A stretch of DNA of 64,000 nucleotides from Aquabacter spiritensis (GCF_004346185.1 NZ_SMAI01000020.1:1-64000), one strand, 5' to 3'; shown: positions 1 to 10,057, counted from the first letter of the stretch. A program made the numbers and translations. The notes: generated from the sequence alone by a model not told the origin.

Positions 1-95
<95 letters not shown>

Positions 96-159
96 ATGAA
101 GACATGAAACGGGGCGCGTGGGCCGCCCGCGCGCCTCTTTTTGTTGGAGCCTCAGAGCC

Positions 160-468
160 ATGAACGGCCAGAACATTCGGATCCGCCTCAAGGCGTTCGA
201 TCACCGTATCCTTGACGCGTCGACGCGCGAGATCGTCGCCACGGCCAAGCGCACCGGCGCGCAGGTCCGAGGCCCGATTCCGCTGCCGACGCGGATCGAA
301 AAGTTCACCGTCAATCGCTCCCCGCACATTGACAAGAAGTCGCGCGAGCAGTTCGAGATGCGTACTCACAAGAGATTGCTCGATATCGTTGATCCGACGC
401 CCCAGACGGTGGACGCGCTGATGAAGCTCGACCTCGCCGCCGGCGTCGACGTCGAAATCAAGCTCTGA
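160..468 (+). CDS. rpsJ: 30S ribosomal protein S10
   Basis: Codes for 102 residues starting [19 protein letters not shown], the normal S10 length and N-terminus. S10 sits in the 30S head and, in other bacteria, also serves as NusE in antitermination. The ATG at 160 is preferred over an upstream in-frame start at 118 because homologues begin here and GGAG lies at 146-149. It is the first gene of the S10 cluster, followed after 23 bases by rplC. Confidence 0.97.
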   Translation: MNGQNIRIRLKAFDHRILDASTREIVATAKRTGAQVRGPIPLPTRIEKFTVNRSPHIDKKSREQFEMRTHKRLLDIVDPTPQTVDALMKLDLAAGVDVEIKL

Positions 469-491
469 ACGTGAGGCGAGGAGACACGACC

Positions 492-1226
492 ATGCGGTCA
501 GGCGTCATCGCCCAGAAGGTCGGCATGACACGCATCTTCACGGATGCTGGTGAGCATGTTCCGGTCACTGTGCTGAAGGTTGAGAGCTGCCAGGTGGTTG
601 CCCACCGCACGCTCGACAAGAACGGCTATGTTGCGGTCCAGCTCGGTGCTGGCCGGCGTAAGCCCAAGAATGTGACCCGCGCCGAGCGCGGACACTTCGC
701 CATTGCCGAGGTGGAGCCCAAGCGCAAGCTTGCCGAGTTCCGCGTCGAAGAGGCGGATCTGATCCCGGTCGGGGCCGAGATCACGGCGGATCATTTCGTC
801 GTCGGTCAATATGTCGACGTGACTGGGACGACCATCGGCAAGGGGTTTGCCGGCGGTATGAAGCGGCACAATTTCGGTGGTCTGCGAGCGTCTCACGGCG
901 TGTCGATCTCGCACCGTTCGATCGGTTCGACCGGCGGACGTCAGGATCCCGGCAAGACCTTCAAGAACAAGAAGATGCCGGGGCACATGGGCGACGTCAC
1001 CGTCACCACCCAGAATCTCAAGGTGGTGATGACCGACGTCGAGCGCGGCCTGATCGCCGTCGAGGGTGCAGTTCCCGGACATGCCGGCGGCTGGATCACG
1101 GTGCGCGACGCGGTGAAGAAGCGCCTGCCGACCGAGGCCCCGAAGCCGGGCGCGTTCAAGCTGCGCGACGGCAACGGCGCGGAAGCGGCGCCTGCGGCCG
1201 AAGCCACCAATGAGGAGGGCGCGTGA
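492..1226 (+). CDS. rplC: 50S ribosomal protein L3
   Basis: 244 residues starting [16 protein letters not shown], a core 23S rRNA-binding protein placed near the peptidyl-transferase centre. The conserved internal stretch [20 protein letters not shown] is present. An upstream in-frame codon at 471 is less likely because GAGGAG at 478-483 is correctly spaced for 492. The C-terminal 25 residues are an Ala/Glu-rich extension (ending [13 protein letters not shown]), common in alphaproteobacterial L3. The stop overlaps the rplD start by one base (TGATG), implying translational coupling. Confidence 0.97.
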   Translation: MRSGVIAQKVGMTRIFTDAGEHVPVTVLKVESCQVVAHRTLDKNGYVAVQLGAGRRKPKNVTRAERGHFAIAEVEPKRKLAEFRVEEADLIPVGAEITADHFVVGQYVDVTGTTIGKGFAGGMKRHNFGGLRASHGVSISHRSIGSTGGRQDPGKTFKNKKMPGHMGDVTVTTQNLKVVMTDVERGLIAVEGAVPGHAGGWITVRDAVKKRLPTEAPKPGAFKLRDGNGAEAAPAAEATNEEGA

Positions 1227-1846
1227 TGGAAATCGCCGTCAAGACGCTCGACGGAGACGAGGCCGGTTCGGTCACGCTCTCGGACGCCATTTTCGGTCTC
1301 GAGCCGCGCGCGGACATTCTGCACCGCTGCGTGACCTGGCAGTTGTCGCGCCGCCAGGCCGGCACGCATCGCACCAAGGGGCGTTCGGAGATCAACCGGA
1401 CCTCCAAGAAGATGTACAAGCAGAAGGGCACCGGCAATGCCCGTCATGGTGCGGCCTCGGCGCCGCAGTTCCGTGGCGGCGGTCGCGCCTTCGGCCCGGT
1501 GGTGCGTTCGCATGCCATCGAACTGCCGAAGAAGGTGCGCGCGCTCGCCCTGAAGCACGCTTTGTCCTCCAAGGTGAAGGCCGAGCGGATCGTGGTGCTG
1601 GACAAGGTGTCGCTCAACGATCCCAAGACCAAGGCCCTGAAGGACCAGTTCGCCAAGCTCGGCTGGGCGTCGGTGCTGATCGTCGACGGGGCCGAGGTCG
1701 AGGCCAATGTCGCCATGGCCGCGCGGAACCTGCCCTATGTGGACGTTCTGCCGATCCAGGGCATCAACGTTTACGACATCCTGCGGCGCGACACCCTGGT
1801 TCTGACCCGGGCCGCCGTGGACGCGCTGGAGGCGCGCTTCAAATGA
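1226..1846 (+). CDS. rplD: 50S ribosomal protein L4
   Basis: 206 residues. The long loop that reaches into the exit tunnel is recognisable from the basic stretch around [19 protein letters not shown] at 1223 is in frame, but the ATG at 1226 fits GAGGAGG at 1212-1218 better. L4 represses the S10 operon in enterobacteria; I see no equivalent leader here before rpsJ. It overlaps rplW by four bases. Confidence 0.96.
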   Translation: MEIAVKTLDGDEAGSVTLSDAIFGLEPRADILHRCVTWQLSRRQAGTHRTKGRSEINRTSKKMYKQKGTGNARHGAASAPQFRGGGRAFGPVVRSHAIELPKKVRALALKHALSSKVKAERIVVLDKVSLNDPKTKALKDQFAKLGWASVLIVDGAEVEANVAMAARNLPYVDVLPIQGINVYDILRRDTLVLTRAAVDALEARFK

Positions 1847-2151
1847 GCCCGCAGCCGAATATCGAGGCGCGTCATTACGACGTGATCCTGTCTCCCGTCA
1901 TCACCGAGAAGGCGACGGCGGCGAGCGAATACAACAAGGTCGTCTTTCGCGTTGCCAAGACGGCGACCAAGCCGCAGATCAAAGAGGCGGTCGAGCGGCT
2001 GTTCGATGTCAAGGTGAAGAGCGTCAACACCTTGATCCGCAAGGGCAAGGTCAAGGTGTTCAAGGGGCGCAAGGGCGTCCAGTCGGATGTGAAGAAGGCG
2101 GTCGTGACCCTCGAAGAGGGCCAGACCATCGACGTCACGACCGGCCTGTGA
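1843..2151 (+). CDS. rplW: 50S ribosomal protein L23
   Basis: 102 residues with the L23 signature [19 protein letters not shown] near the N-terminus. L23 lies at the tunnel exit and is the docking site for trigger factor and SRP. The ATG overlaps the rplD stop (ATGA), so initiation probably depends on reinitiation after L4. rplB follows after 23 bases. Confidence 0.96.
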   Translation: MSPQPNIEARHYDVILSPVITEKATAASEYNKVVFRVAKTATKPQIKEAVERLFDVKVKSVNTLIRKGKVKVFKGRKGVQSDVKKAVVTLEEGQTIDVTTGL

Positions 2152-2174
2152 GCTGAGGGACGGGAGCAAAGACC

Positions 2175-3008
2175 ATGGCGCTGAAGCACTTCAAGCCGGT
2201 CACGCCGAGCCTCCGCCAGCTCGTGATCGTCGACCGCTCGGGCCTCTACAAGGGCAAGCCGGTCAAGACGCTCACCGAGGGCAAGAGCTCTTCGGGCGGG
2301 CGCAACAATAACGGGCGGATCACCGTCCGCTTCCGCGGCGGCGGTCATAAGCAGACCTATCGTCTGGTCGACTTCAAGCGCGCGAAGCGTGGCATGTCGG
2401 CGACCGTCGAGCGGATCGAGTATGATCCGAACCGGTCGGCCTTCATCGCCCTGATCAAGTATCAGGATGGCGAGCTCGCTTATATCCTGGCGCCGCAGCG
2501 TCTGGCGGTCGGCGACAGCGTGATCGCGGCCGATCAGGTCGACGTGAAGCCGGGCAATGCCGGGCCGATGTCGAGCCTGCCGGTTGGCACGATCGTCCAC
2601 AATGTCGAGCTGAAGATCGGCAAAGGCGGACAGATCGCCCGGTCTGCCGGCGCTTATGCGCAGATCGTCGGCCGCGACCAGGGTTATGTCATCCTGCGCC
2701 TCAATTCGGGCGAGCAGCGTCTGGTTCACGGCGCCTGTTTTGCAACGGTCGGTGCGGTGTCCAACCCGGACCACATGAACATCTCGCTGGGCAAAGCGGG
2801 ACGCAGCCGGTGGCTCGGTCGCAAGCCGCACAATCGCGGTGTGACCATGAACCCGGTCGACCATCCGCACGGCGGCGGCGAAGGCCGCACCTCGGGCGGG
2901 CGTCATCCGGTCACGCCGTGGGGCTTCCCCACGAAGGGCAAGAAGACGCGCAACAACAAGTCGACCGATCAGTTCATCGTGACCAGCCGCCACAAGCGGA
3001 AGAAGTGA
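2175..3008 (+). CDS. rplB: 50S ribosomal protein L2
   Basis: 277 residues of standard length. It begins [20 protein letters not shown] and contains the highly conserved [20 protein letters not shown] near the C-terminus, which includes the histidine important for peptidyl-transferase centre assembly. L2 is a primary 23S rRNA binder and bridges the subunits. A ribosome-binding site GGGAG lies at 2161-2165. Confidence 0.98.
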   Translation: MALKHFKPVTPSLRQLVIVDRSGLYKGKPVKTLTEGKSSSGGRNNNGRITVRFRGGGHKQTYRLVDFKRAKRGMSATVERIEYDPNRSAFIALIKYQDGELAYILAPQRLAVGDSVIAADQVDVKPGNAGPMSSLPVGTIVHNVELKIGKGGQIARSAGAYAQIVGRDQGYVILRLNSGEQRLVHGACFATVGAVSNPDHMNISLGKAGRSRWLGRKPHNRGVTMNPVDHPHGGGEGRTSGGRHPVTPWGFPTKGKKTRNNKSTDQFIVTSRHKRKK

Positions 3009-3020
3009 GGGCCTTAAAAG

Positions 3021-3299
3021 ATGGCAAGAGCGATTTGGAAAGGCCCGTTCGTCGACGGCTATCTGCTCAAGAAGGCAGACGCGTCGCGGGCTTCGGGCCG
3101 CAGTGAGACGATCAAGATCTGGAGCCGCCGCTCCACGATCCTGCCCCAGTTCGTGGGCCTCAATTTCGGCGTCTATAACGGGCAGAAGCACGTGCCCGTT
3201 CACGTCTCGGAAGACATGGTCGGCCACAAGTTCGGCGAGTTCGCGCCGACGCGCACCTATTACGGGCACGCGGCCGACAAGAAGTCGAAGCGTCGGTGA
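3021..3299 (+). CDS. rpsS: 30S ribosomal protein S19
   Basis: 92 residues starting [19 protein letters not shown], with the C-terminal block [20 protein letters not shown] typical of S19. S19 pairs with S13 in the 30S head and contacts the A-site region. It begins 12 bases after rplB and is followed 6 bases later by rplV. Confidence 0.97.
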   Translation: MARAIWKGPFVDGYLLKKADASRASGRSETIKIWSRRSTILPQFVGLNFGVYNGQKHVPVHVSEDMVGHKFGEFAPTRTYYGHAADKKSKRR

Positions 3300-3305
3300 T
3301 CGGCC

Positions 3306-3686
3306 ATGAGTAAGCAGGCAAAGCCCCGCGCGCTCGCGGAAAACGAAGCCAAAGCGGTTGCGCGCAATCTGCGCATTTCGCCCCAGAAGCTCAATCTGGT
3401 CGCGGGTCTGATCCGCGGCAAGAAAGTGGCAACGGCGCTCGCCGATCTCGAATTCTCACGCAAGCGGATTGCCCGCGACGTGAAGAAGTGCCTCGAGAGC
3501 GCGATCGCCAACGCCGAAAACAACCACGAGCTCGATGTCGACGACCTGGTCGTCGCCGAAGCGCACGTGGGCAAGGGATTGGTGATGAAGCGGTTCTCGC
3601 CGCGGGCGCGCGGTCGCGCCTCGCGGATCGAGAAGCCCTTCGCCCACATCACGATCGTGGTGCGGGAAGTCGAGGAGCGGGCCTGA
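3306..3686 (+). CDS. rplV: 50S ribosomal protein L22
   Basis: 126 residues. The N-terminal domain ([20 protein letters not shown]) and the C-terminal tunnel-lining hairpin ([20 protein letters not shown]) are intact. The hairpin arginines line the nascent-chain constriction and are sites of macrolide-resistance mutations in other species; nothing unusual is seen here. The TGA overlaps the rpsC ATG by one base. Confidence 0.96.
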   Translation: MSKQAKPRALAENEAKAVARNLRISPQKLNLVAGLIRGKKVATALADLEFSRKRIARDVKKCLESAIANAENNHELDVDDLVVAEAHVGKGLVMKRFSPRARGRASRIEKPFAHITIVVREVEERA

Positions 3687-4447
3687 TGGGTCAAAAGGTC
3701 AATCCGATCGGGCTTCGGCTCGGTATCAACCGCACGTGGGACAGCCGCTGGTTCGCCAATAAGGGCGAATACGGCAAGCTGCTCCACGAGGACATCAAGA
3801 TCCGTGACCGGCTGCTGAAGCAGTTGAAGCAGGCTGCGGTGTCCAAGGTGGTGATCGAGCGTCCGCACAAGAAGTGCCGCGTGACGATCCACTCCGCCCG
3901 TCCGGGCGTGGTGATCGGCAAGAAGGGCGCGGACATCGACAAGCTGCGCCGCAAGGTCGCCGAGATGACCAAGTCGGAGGTCTTCATCAACATCGTCGAG
4001 ATCCGCAAGCCGGAAATCGACGCGCGCCTTGTCGCTGAATCGATCGCTCAGCAGCTCGAGCGCCGCGTGGCGTTCCGGCGTGCCATGAAGCGCGCGGTGC
4101 AGTCGGCCATGCGCCTCGGCGCCGAAGGGATCCGGATCAATTGTTCCGGCCGTCTCGGTGGAGCGGAGATCGCGCGCCTGGAATGGTATCGCGAAGGTCG
4201 GGTGCCGCTGCATACGCTGCGCGCCGACGTGGATTACGGCACCGCCACGGCGTTCACGACCTACGGGACGTGCGGCGTGAAGGTGTGGATCTTCAAGGGC
4301 GAGATCCTGGAGCATGATCCCATGGCCCAGGATAAGCGCCTGGAGCAGAACGACGGACCGAGCGGCCGTCCGCCCCGCCGCGAACGCGGCGATCGCGACC
4401 ATCGTGACCGTGACCGCGATCGCGGTCATGCTCACGATGCGGCGTGA
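3686..4447 (+). CDS. rpsC: 30S ribosomal protein S3
   Basis: 253 residues starting [23 protein letters not shown] domain is recognisable from [17 protein letters not shown] at about residues 73-89, and the C-terminal S3 domain from [21 protein letters not shown]3 lines the mRNA entry pore. The last 25 residues form a low-complexity Arg/Asp/His tail ([17 protein letters not shown]) that resembles the variable charged tails of alphaproteobacterial S3. The start at 3686 is fixed by the overlap with rplV. Confidence 0.97.
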   Translation: MGQKVNPIGLRLGINRTWDSRWFANKGEYGKLLHEDIKIRDRLLKQLKQAAVSKVVIERPHKKCRVTIHSARPGVVIGKKGADIDKLRRKVAEMTKSEVFINIVEIRKPEIDARLVAESIAQQLERRVAFRRAMKRAVQSAMRLGAEGIRINCSGRLGGAEIARLEWYREGRVPLHTLRADVDYGTATAFTTYGTCGVKVWIFKGEILEHDPMAQDKRLEQNDGPSGRPPRRERGDRDHRDRDRDRGHAHDAA

Positions 4448-4474
4448 CGGGCGCAGGAAGAAGGCAGATAGGTC

Positions 4475-4888
4475 ATGCTGCAACCAAAGCGCACGAAGTT
4501 TCGCAAGCAGTTCAAGGGACGCATTCATGGCGTCGCGAAGGGCGGCACGGAACTGAATTTCGGTGAGTTCGGCCTCAAGGCGCTCGAACCCGAGCGGGTC
4601 ACGGCTCGCCAGATCGAAGCTGCGCGTCGCGCGCTCACTCGGCACATGAAGCGTGCCGGACGGGTGTGGATCCGCATCTTCCCCGACGTCCCGGTCTCTG
4701 CCAAGCCCACGGAAGTGCGCATGGGCAAGGGCAAGGGGGCGCCGGAATATTGGGCGGCCAAGATCAAGCCCGGCCGCATCATGTTCGAGATCGACGGGGT
4801 AAGCGTCGACACCGCCCGCGAGGCCCTGACCCTCGCGGCGGCCAAGCTGCCGATCAAGACGCGCTTCATCCAGCGCATCGCCGAGTGA
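4475..4888 (+). CDS. rplP: 50S ribosomal protein L16
   Basis: 137 residues, the standard length. It starts [19 protein letters not shown] and carries the conserved [18 protein letters not shown] loop near residue 80, which reaches the A site of the peptidyl-transferase centre. The gene sits 27 bases after rpsC and 10 bases before rpmC in the usual order. Confidence 0.97.
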   Translation: MLQPKRTKFRKQFKGRIHGVAKGGTELNFGEFGLKALEPERVTARQIEAARRALTRHMKRAGRVWIRIFPDVPVSAKPTEVRMGKGKGAPEYWAAKIKPGRIMFEIDGVSVDTAREALTLAAAKLPIKTRFIQRIAE

Positions 4889-4898
4889 GGAGAGGCTC

Positions 4899-5105
4899 AT
4901 GAAAGCCGAGGACGTTCGGGCCCTCAGCCCCGATCAGCTCGCCGATGAGCTGTTGAAGCTGAAAAAAGAGCAGTTCAACCTGCGGTTCCAGAAGGCCACC
5001 GGCCAACTGGAAAACACCGCCCGGTCGAAGCAGGTCCGTCGCGACATTGCGCGGGTCAAGACGACGCAGAACTCCAAGCGCGGCGTCGCCGCGAAGACGA
5101 AGTGA
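4899..5105 (+). CDS. rpmC: 50S ribosomal protein L29
   Basis: 68 residues, all-helical, with the L29 motif [21 protein letters not shown]29 binds beside L23 at the tunnel exit. GGAGAGG lies at 4889-4895, directly upstream of the ATG. The Lys-rich end matches the family. Confidence 0.96.
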   Translation: MKAEDVRALSPDQLADELLKLKKEQFNLRFQKATGQLENTARSKQVRRDIARVKTTQNSKRGVAAKTK

Positions 5106-5112
5106 GGGTGCG

Positions 5113-5361
5113 ATGCCGAAGCGAGTGCTCCAAGGCGTCGTGGTGAGCGACAAGCAGGACAAGACGGTGGTGGTGCGGGTCGAGCGGCGCTTCACCCATC
5201 CGCTGCTGAAGAAGACCGTGCGTCGGTCCAAGAAGTATCACGCCCATGACGAAGGCAATGCCTGGCACACGGGGGATACGGTTTGGATCGAGGAGCATCG
5301 GCCGCTGTCGAAGCTGAAGAACTGGATCGTGGTCCAGGGCGAGAAGCGGGTCGTGGTCTGA
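5113..5361 (+). CDS. rpsQ: 30S ribosomal protein S17
   Basis: 82 residues with the OB-fold signature [20 protein letters not shown] and the conserved [17 protein letters not shown]. It is a primary 16S rRNA binder. An in-frame codon at 5047 would give a much longer protein but has no family support; the ATG at 5113 follows GAGGG at 5104-5108. It is the last gene of the S10-type segment before an unusually long spacer. Confidence 0.96.
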   Translation: MPKRVLQGVVVSDKQDKTVVVRVERRFTHPLLKKTVRRSKKYHAHDEGNAWHTGDTVWIEEHRPLSKLKNWIVVQGEKRVVV

Positions 5362-5516
5362 GTGGAATTGCTCCGGCGCTGGGTCCGTCGCTCCTTTCGG
5401 GGGACGAGTGGAGACCGCGCCGCAGCTGGGACCATGGTCCGATGAGCGGGCCATGGATTGTTTGAACGGGCAATGCCGGCGTGCCGGCGGCGCTGGATGA
5501 CGAGAGCAGGTGCGTC
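5362..5516. other. 155-base spacer between rpsQ and rplN
   Basis: This is the longest spacer in the rpsJ-rplO run. It holds the perfect palindrome GGACCATGGTCC at 5429-5440 and a short inverted repeat GCCGGC-GT-GCCGGC around 5474-5487. No reading frame with family support is present, and I see no clear promoter or T-run terminator. It may mark the S10/spc operon boundary. Confidence 0.5.
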
Positions 5517-5885
5517 ATGATCCAGATGCAGACCAATCTCGACGTGGCGGACAATTCCGGTGCGCGTCGCGTCATGTGCATCAAGGTGTTGGGCGGATCG
5601 AAGCGGAAATATGCCCATGTGGGTGACATCATCGTGGTGTCGGTCAAAGAGGCGATTCCGCGCGGTCGCGTGAAAAAGGGCGACGTGATGAAGGCGGTCG
5701 TGGTTCGCACGGCCAAGGACATCCGCCGCGTCGACGGTTCGGTGATCCGCTTCGACCGCAATGCGGCCGTGCTGATCAACAACCAGAAGGAGCCGGTGGG
5801 CACGCGTATCTTCGGCCCGGTTCCGCGCGAACTTCGCGCCAAGAACCACATGAAGATCATCTCGCTGGCGCCGGAGGTGCTGTGA
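5517..5885 (+). CDS. rplN: 50S ribosomal protein L14
   Basis: 122 residues, the standard L14 length, starting [21 protein letters not shown]14 contacts 16S rRNA helix 14 in an intersubunit bridge. An in-frame start at 5481 would add 12 unconserved residues and is rejected. The TGA overlaps the rplX ATG by one base. Confidence 0.97.
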   Translation: MIQMQTNLDVADNSGARRVMCIKVLGGSKRKYAHVGDIIVVSVKEAIPRGRVKKGDVMKAVVVRTAKDIRRVDGSVIRFDRNAAVLINNQKEPVGTRIFGPVPRELRAKNHMKIISLAPEVL

Positions 5886-6202
5886 TGGCCGCAAAGATCA
5901 AGAAGGGCGACAAGGTCGTCGTGCTCATCGGCCGCGACAAGGGTCGCACCGGTGAGGTGATCCAGGTCATGCCGAAGGAGGAGCGTGCGCTCGTCCGCGG
6001 CGTCAATATCGTGAAGCGCCATCAGCGCCAGTCCGCGAGCCAGGAGGGCGGGATCATCTCCAAGGAGGCCCCGATCCATCTGTCGAACCTCGCGGTTGCC
6101 GATCCCAAGGACGGCAAGCCGACGCGTGTCGGTTTCGAGGTGCTGGAGGACGGGACCAAGGTCCGCGTGGCCAAGCGTTCCGGGGAGAGGATCGATGGCT
6201 GA
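5885..6202 (+). CDS. rplX: 50S ribosomal protein L24
   Basis: 105 residues with the KOW motif [20 protein letters not shown] at the N-terminus and the L24 block [21 protein letters not shown]24 initiates 50S assembly. A GTG at 5882 is in frame, but ATG 5885 matches homologues and follows GGAGG at 5873-5877. It overlaps rplE by 8 bases. Confidence 0.96.
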   Translation: MAAKIKKGDKVVVLIGRDKGRTGEVIQVMPKEERALVRGVNIVKRHQRQSASQEGGIISKEAPIHLSNLAVADPKDGKPTRVGFEVLEDGTKVRVAKRSGERIDG

Positions 6203-6752
6203 GGCGAATTACACACCCCGGCTGCGCGCCCACTATGACGAAGTGGTGCGGCAGAAGATGATCGAGCAGTTCGGCTACGCGAACCCGATGCAGGTTCCCG
6301 TGATCGAAAAGATCATCATCAATATGGGCGTCGGCGAGGCGACCGCCGATACCAAGAAGGCGACGACCGCTGCCGCCGATCTCGCGCGCATCGCCGGCCA
6401 GAAGCCGGTGCTGACCCGGGCCCGCAAGGCGATCTCGAACTTCAAGCTGCGCGAGAACCAGCCGGTCGGCGCGAAGGTGACGCTTCGCAAGGCGCGCATG
6501 TTCGAGTTTCTCGACCGCCTGATCACGGTCGCGCTTCCGCGCGTCCGGGATTTTCGCGGCCTGAACCCGAAGAGCTTCGATGGCCGCGGCAATTTCGCCA
6601 TGGGCATCAAGGAGCACATCGTGTTCCCCGAGATCAACTATGACCAGGTCGAGCAGGTCTGGGGCATGGACGTGATCGTGTGCACCACCGCGAAGACGGA
6701 CGACGAGGCGAGGGCGCTGCTGAAGGCCTTCAACTTCCCGTTCCGGCAGTGA
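6195..6752 (+). CDS. rplE: 50S ribosomal protein L5
   Basis: 185 residues. Signature stretches are [16 protein letters not shown] and [20 protein letters not shown]5 binds 5S rRNA and forms part of the central protuberance. The ATG at 6195 lies inside rplX with GGGGAGAGG at 6182-6190 upstream, indicating coupling to L24. A structured 98-base spacer follows. Confidence 0.97.
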   Translation: MAEANYTPRLRAHYDEVVRQKMIEQFGYANPMQVPVIEKIIINMGVGEATADTKKATTAAADLARIAGQKPVLTRARKAISNFKLRENQPVGAKVTLRKARMFEFLDRLITVALPRVRDFRGLNPKSFDGRGNFAMGIKEHIVFPEINYDQVEQVWGMDVIVCTTAKTDDEARALLKAFNFPFRQ

Positions 6753-6762
6753 CGGTGTAGAA

Positions 6763-6827
6763 GCAGCGGTTTCCGCCGCTGCAGAGCGAATTGGAGAATG
6801 CTTTTCCGGCTGTGAGGGAAACCCTCA
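6763..6827 (+). other. Two hairpins in the rplE-rpsN spacer
   Basis: The first is GCAGCGG (6763-6769) pairing with CCGCTGC (6776-6782). The second is TGAGGG (6813-6818) pairing with CCCTCA (6822-6827) across an AAA loop. Neither is followed by a T-run, so termination is unlikely. They could slow or regulate expression of rpsN and rpsH. In E. coli, S8 represses the spc operon by binding its mRNA near rplE; that this is an equivalent site is only a guess. Confidence 0.4.
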
Positions 6828-6850
6828 GACGCGGAGAACAGGAGCAGGAC

Positions 6851-7156
6851 ATGGCGAAGAAGAGCGCGATCGAGACCAACGAGCGTCGCCGCAAGCTGTC
6901 CCAGCAGATGGGCGCAAAGCGCGCGGGCCTCAAGAAGATCGTGAACGACAAGACGCTGCCGATCGAGGAGCGCTTCGCGGCGACCCTCAAGCTGGCAGAA
7001 ATGCCGCGCAACTCGGCGCGCATCCGCGTGCGGAACCGGTGTGAAGTGACCGGGCGTCCGCGTGCGTTTTACCGCAAGTTGAAGATGAGCCGTATCGCGC
7101 TGCGCGAGCTCGGGTCCCAAGGACTTGTCCCGGGTCTCGTGAAGTCGAGCTGGTGA
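6851..7156 (+). CDS. rpsN: 30S ribosomal protein S14 (zinc-free form)
   Basis: 101 residues starting [19 protein letters not shown] and ending [11 protein letters not shown]. This is the long S14 type that lacks the CxxC zinc ribbon; only one cysteine ([10 protein letters not shown]) is seen. The ATG at 6851 is preferred over 6791 because AGGAG at 6839-6843 precedes it and homologues start here. Confidence 0.96.
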   Translation: MAKKSAIETNERRRKLSQQMGAKRAGLKKIVNDKTLPIEERFAATLKLAEMPRNSARIRVRNRCEVTGRPRAFYRKLKMSRIALRELGSQGLVPGLVKSSW

Positions 7157-7166
7157 GGAGGTCGCG

Positions 7167-7565
7167 ATGTCCATCAATGATCCCATCGGCGATCTGATCA
7201 CCCGTATCCGCAACGCCCAGATGCGGCGCAAGGACAAGACGCAGTCCCCCGGCTCGCGGTTGCGTGCCAGCCTGCTCGACGTTCTGCGCAGCGAGGGCTA
7301 CATCCGCGGCTATACCTCGACCGACCACGGCAATGGCCGGACCGAGTTCGAGATCGAGCTGAAATATTTCGACGGCCAGCCGGTGATCCGCGAAATCTCG
7401 CGCGTCTCCAAGCCGGGCCGCCGGGTCTATGCTTCGGTGAAGACCCTTCCCCGCGTCGCCAACGGTCTCGGCATCGCGGTCGTCTCCACGCCCCAGGGCG
7501 TGATGGCCGACCACGAGGCGCGCGAGAAGAATGTCGGCGGCGAAGTTCTCTGCACCGTGTTCTGA
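7167..7565 (+). CDS. rpsH: 30S ribosomal protein S8
   Basis: 132 residues, the standard length, starting [18 protein letters not shown] and with the C-terminal block [21 protein letters not shown]8 is a primary binder of the 16S central domain and the spc-operon repressor in enterobacteria. GAGGAGG at 7156-7162 gives a strong ribosome-binding site. Confidence 0.97.
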   Translation: MSINDPIGDLITRIRNAQMRRKDKTQSPGSRLRASLLDVLRSEGYIRGYTSTDHGNGRTEFEIELKYFDGQPVIREISRVSKPGRRVYASVKTLPRVANGLGIAVVSTPQGVMADHEAREKNVGGEVLCTVF

Positions 7566-7583
7566 CCAGCGACGGAGAAAGAC

Positions 7584-8117
7584 ATGTCGAAGATCGGCAA
7601 GCATCCCGTCGCCATTCCCGCCGGCGTCACCGCCAATGTGGAAGGGCAGACGGTCAAAGTGAAGGGCCCCAAAGGGGCGCTGCAAGTAACGCTCGTTGAA
7701 GAGATCGGCGCCGAACTCGCCGGCTCGGAACTCAAGGTCGCGATGCGCGGCGACACCACCCGGCACAAGGCCATGTGGGGAATGTCGCGCACGTTGGTCG
7801 CCAACCTCGTGGAAGGCGTCACCAAGGGGTTCGAGAAGAAGCTCGAAATCACTGGCGTCGGCTACAAGGCGGCGGTGCAGGGCAAGAATCTCAACCTCTC
7901 GCTCGGCTATAGCCACGACGTCATCTATCCGATCCCGGAAGGGATCCAGATCGTGACCCCGAAGGCGACGGAAGTCGTCGTGTCGGGCGTGGACAAGCAG
8001 CAGGTCGGCCAGGTCGCGGCTGAGATCCGCGAGTTCCGCGGCCCCGAACCCTATAAGGGCAAGGGCGTCAAATACGCAGGCGAATTCATCTTCCGCAAGG
8101 AAGGCAAGAAGAAGTGA
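7584..8117 (+). CDS. rplF: 50S ribosomal protein L6
   Basis: 177 residues with the two tandem L6 domains. The C-terminal signature [20 protein letters not shown] is complete. It sits near the sarcin-ricin loop and the factor-binding site. It is flanked by rpsH (18 bases) and rplR (12 bases) in standard order. Confidence 0.97.
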   Translation: MSKIGKHPVAIPAGVTANVEGQTVKVKGPKGALQVTLVEEIGAELAGSELKVAMRGDTTRHKAMWGMSRTLVANLVEGVTKGFEKKLEITGVGYKAAVQGKNLNLSLGYSHDVIYPIPEGIQIVTPKATEVVVSGVDKQQVGQVAAEIREFRGPEPYKGKGVKYAGEFIFRKEGKKK

Positions 8118-8129
8118 CGGAGGCGAACC

Positions 8130-8492
8130 ATGGCTAAGGATTTGGAGGCGCTGGAGCGCCGCAAGGCCAAGGTGCGTCGCGCGATTCGCGTCGCGGCCAA
8201 CGGGCGTCCGCGCCTGTCGGTCCACCGCACCTCGATGCATATCTATGCGCAGATCATCGACGATGCGAAGGGCGAGACCGTAGCGGCCGCCTCGAGCCTC
8301 GAGAAGGAACTGCGCGGGTCGCTCAAGACCGGCGCCGATGTCGAGGCCGCCAAGGCCATCGGCAAGCTGGTGGCGGAACGGGCGGCGGCGAAGGGCGTGA
8401 CCGCGGTCGTCTTCGACCGTGGCGCTTACATCTATCATGGGCGCGTCAAGGCGCTCGCTGAGGGCGCCCGCGAAGGCGGCCTTCAGTTCTGA
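8130..8492 (+). CDS. rplR: 50S ribosomal protein L18
   Basis: 120 residues with [20 protein letters not shown] and the C-terminal [20 protein letters not shown] signature. L18 binds 5S rRNA together with L5 and L25. ACGGAGG at 8117-8123 is the ribosome-binding site. Confidence 0.97.
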   Translation: MAKDLEALERRKAKVRRAIRVAANGRPRLSVHRTSMHIYAQIIDDAKGETVAAASSLEKELRGSLKTGADVEAAKAIGKLVAERAAAKGVTAVVFDRGAYIYHGRVKALAEGAREGGLQF

Positions 8493-8509
8493 CGCGAAGG
8501 ACGAGCGAC

Positions 8510-9067
8510 ATGGCCCGTGAACGGGAACACCGCGGAGATCGCGAGGATCGCGACAACACGTTTGTGGACAAGCTGGTCCATATCAATCGTGTCGCGAAGG
8601 TTGTGAAGGGCGGCCGGCGCTTCGGCTTCGCCGCCCTCGTCATCGTCGGCGACCAGAAGGGTCGCGTCGGGTTCGGCCATGGCAAGGCGCGTGAAGTGCC
8701 CGAAGCCATCCGCAAGGCCACGGAAAGCGCCAAGCGCGCGCTGATCCGCGTGCCGTTGCGCGAAGGCCGCACCCTGCATCACGACGTCCATGGGCACCAC
8801 GGAGCGGGCAAGGTGATCCTGCGCGCCGCTCCGGCCGGTACCGGCATCATCGCCGGCGGTCCCATGCGCGCCGTGTTCGAGACGCTGGGTATCCACGACG
8901 TCGTGGCCAAGTCGTTCGGGTCCTCCAACCCGTACAACATGGTGCGCGCGACGTTCGACGCCCTGAAGAACCAGGACAGCCCGCGTTCCGTCGCGTCGCG
9001 CCGGGGCATCAAGGTGTCGCAGCTCCAGTCCCGCCGCCGCGTCGAAGACGCGGAAGCGACGGACTGA
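8510..9067 (+). CDS. rpsE: 30S ribosomal protein S5
   Basis: 185 residues. The double-stranded RNA-binding-like N-terminal domain ([20 protein letters not shown]) is followed by the S5 C-terminal domain ([20 protein letters not shown]). S5 contributes to mRNA helicase activity and decoding accuracy. The C-terminus carries about 20 extra basic and acidic residues, a common alphaproteobacterial variation. Confidence 0.97.
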   Translation: MAREREHRGDREDRDNTFVDKLVHINRVAKVVKGGRRFGFAALVIVGDQKGRVGFGHGKAREVPEAIRKATESAKRALIRVPLREGRTLHHDVHGHHGAGKVILRAAPAGTGIIAGGPMRAVFETLGIHDVVAKSFGSSNPYNMVRATFDALKNQDSPRSVASRRGIKVSQLQSRRRVEDAEATD

Positions 9068-9094
9068 GCCGGACCGCCGGAATAGGAGCGCGCC

Positions 9095-9289
9095 ATGGCG
9101 AACGCGACCGAAGGAAAAACCGTTACCGTGGAGCAGATCGGTTCGCCGATCCGCCGCCCGGCTGACCAGGAAGCAACCCTCGTGGGCCTCGGGCTGAACA
9201 AGCGGCATCGCCGCTCGACCCTGAAGGACACCCCGGCGGTACGCGGGATGATCGCCAAGGTCGCGCATCTCGTCCGCGTCGTGGACTGA
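9095..9289 (+). CDS. rpmD: 50S ribosomal protein L30
   Basis: 64 residues with the L30 fold signature [20 protein letters not shown] followed by [20 protein letters not shown]. It is a small peripheral 50S protein, not universal in bacteria but usual here. It lies between rpsE and rplO. Confidence 0.95.
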   Translation: MANATEGKTVTVEQIGSPIRRPADQEATLVGLGLNKRHRRSTLKDTPAVRGMIAKVAHLVRVVD

Positions 9290-9300
9290 GGAGAGGCGAG

Positions 9301-9786
9301 ATGAAGCTCGACGAAATCAGAGACAATGTCGGCGCGCGCAAGAAGCGGATGCGCGTCGGACGGGGCATCGGCTCCGGCAAGGGCAAGACCGCCGGTCGTG
9401 GCGTGAAGGGTCAGAAGGCCCGCACGGGCGTCGCGGTCAAGGGCTTCGAAGGCGGGCAGATGCCGCTGCATCGGCGTCTGCCGAAGCGGGGCTTCCACAA
9501 CATCTTCCGCCGGGACTTCAACGAGGTCACGCTGGGCCGGATCGAGACCGCCATTCAGGCGGGCAAGCTCGACGCCGGCGCGCCGGTCACCGAGGCGGCC
9601 TTGGTCGCGGCGGGTGTCCTGCGGCGGGCCAAGGATGGCGTGCGGGTGCTCGGGTCGGGCGAACTGACCTCCAAGGTCACGCTCGAAGTCACCTATGCCA
9701 CGAAGTCCGCCGTGGCTGCGGTCGAACAGGCCGGCGGCTCGGTGACCATGCTCGCGCCCGTGGCCGAAGAGGCTGCGGCGCAGTAG
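9301..9786 (+). CDS. rplO: 50S ribosomal protein L15
   Basis: 161 residues starting [20 protein letters not shown], with the glycine-rich [20 protein letters not shown] that threads into rRNA. L15 is a late-assembly 50S protein. It is the last gene before a strong intrinsic terminator, so the S10-spc transcript probably ends largely here. Confidence 0.97.
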   Translation: MKLDEIRDNVGARKKRMRVGRGIGSGKGKTAGRGVKGQKARTGVAVKGFEGGQMPLHRRLPKRGFHNIFRRDFNEVTLGRIETAIQAGKLDAGAPVTEAALVAAGVLRRAKDGVRVLGSGELTSKVTLEVTYATKSAVAAVEQAGGSVTMLAPVAEEAAAQ

Positions 9787-9828
9787 GTCGACGCAGCACG
9801 GGGCGGTTCGCGCCGCCCTAAAGCTTCG

Positions 9829-9863
9829 GGCCGCTGCTGCAAACCGCAGCGGCGGCCTTTTTT
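9829..9863 (+). terminator. Intrinsic terminator after rplO
   Basis: A 12-bp stem (9829-9840 with 9846-9857, one G-U pair) encloses the loop AAACC and is followed by six T at 9858-9863. This is a textbook Rho-independent terminator. It separates the ribosomal cluster from secY, so secY-adk must rely on read-through or on its own promoter in 9864-10057. There a TATATA at 10012-10017 could be a -10 element, but I see no convincing -35. Confidence 0.85.
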
Positions 9864-10057
9864 GCCTATCGGTCGGTCGGTTCGGGCAGGTTCGGACGGG
9901 TCCGGCATGCGGGCGCGTCATCCGGTCCATGGCGGCCGGCGCCGTCGGCGGGTATGACGGAAGTTCAGGAATGCGGCGCTCGCCCCTCACGCCGCGCGCC
10001 CGCGCCCCACATATATAGGCCGCTCGTCTTTTCAGAACGGCTCAAGCGGAGCAAGGC

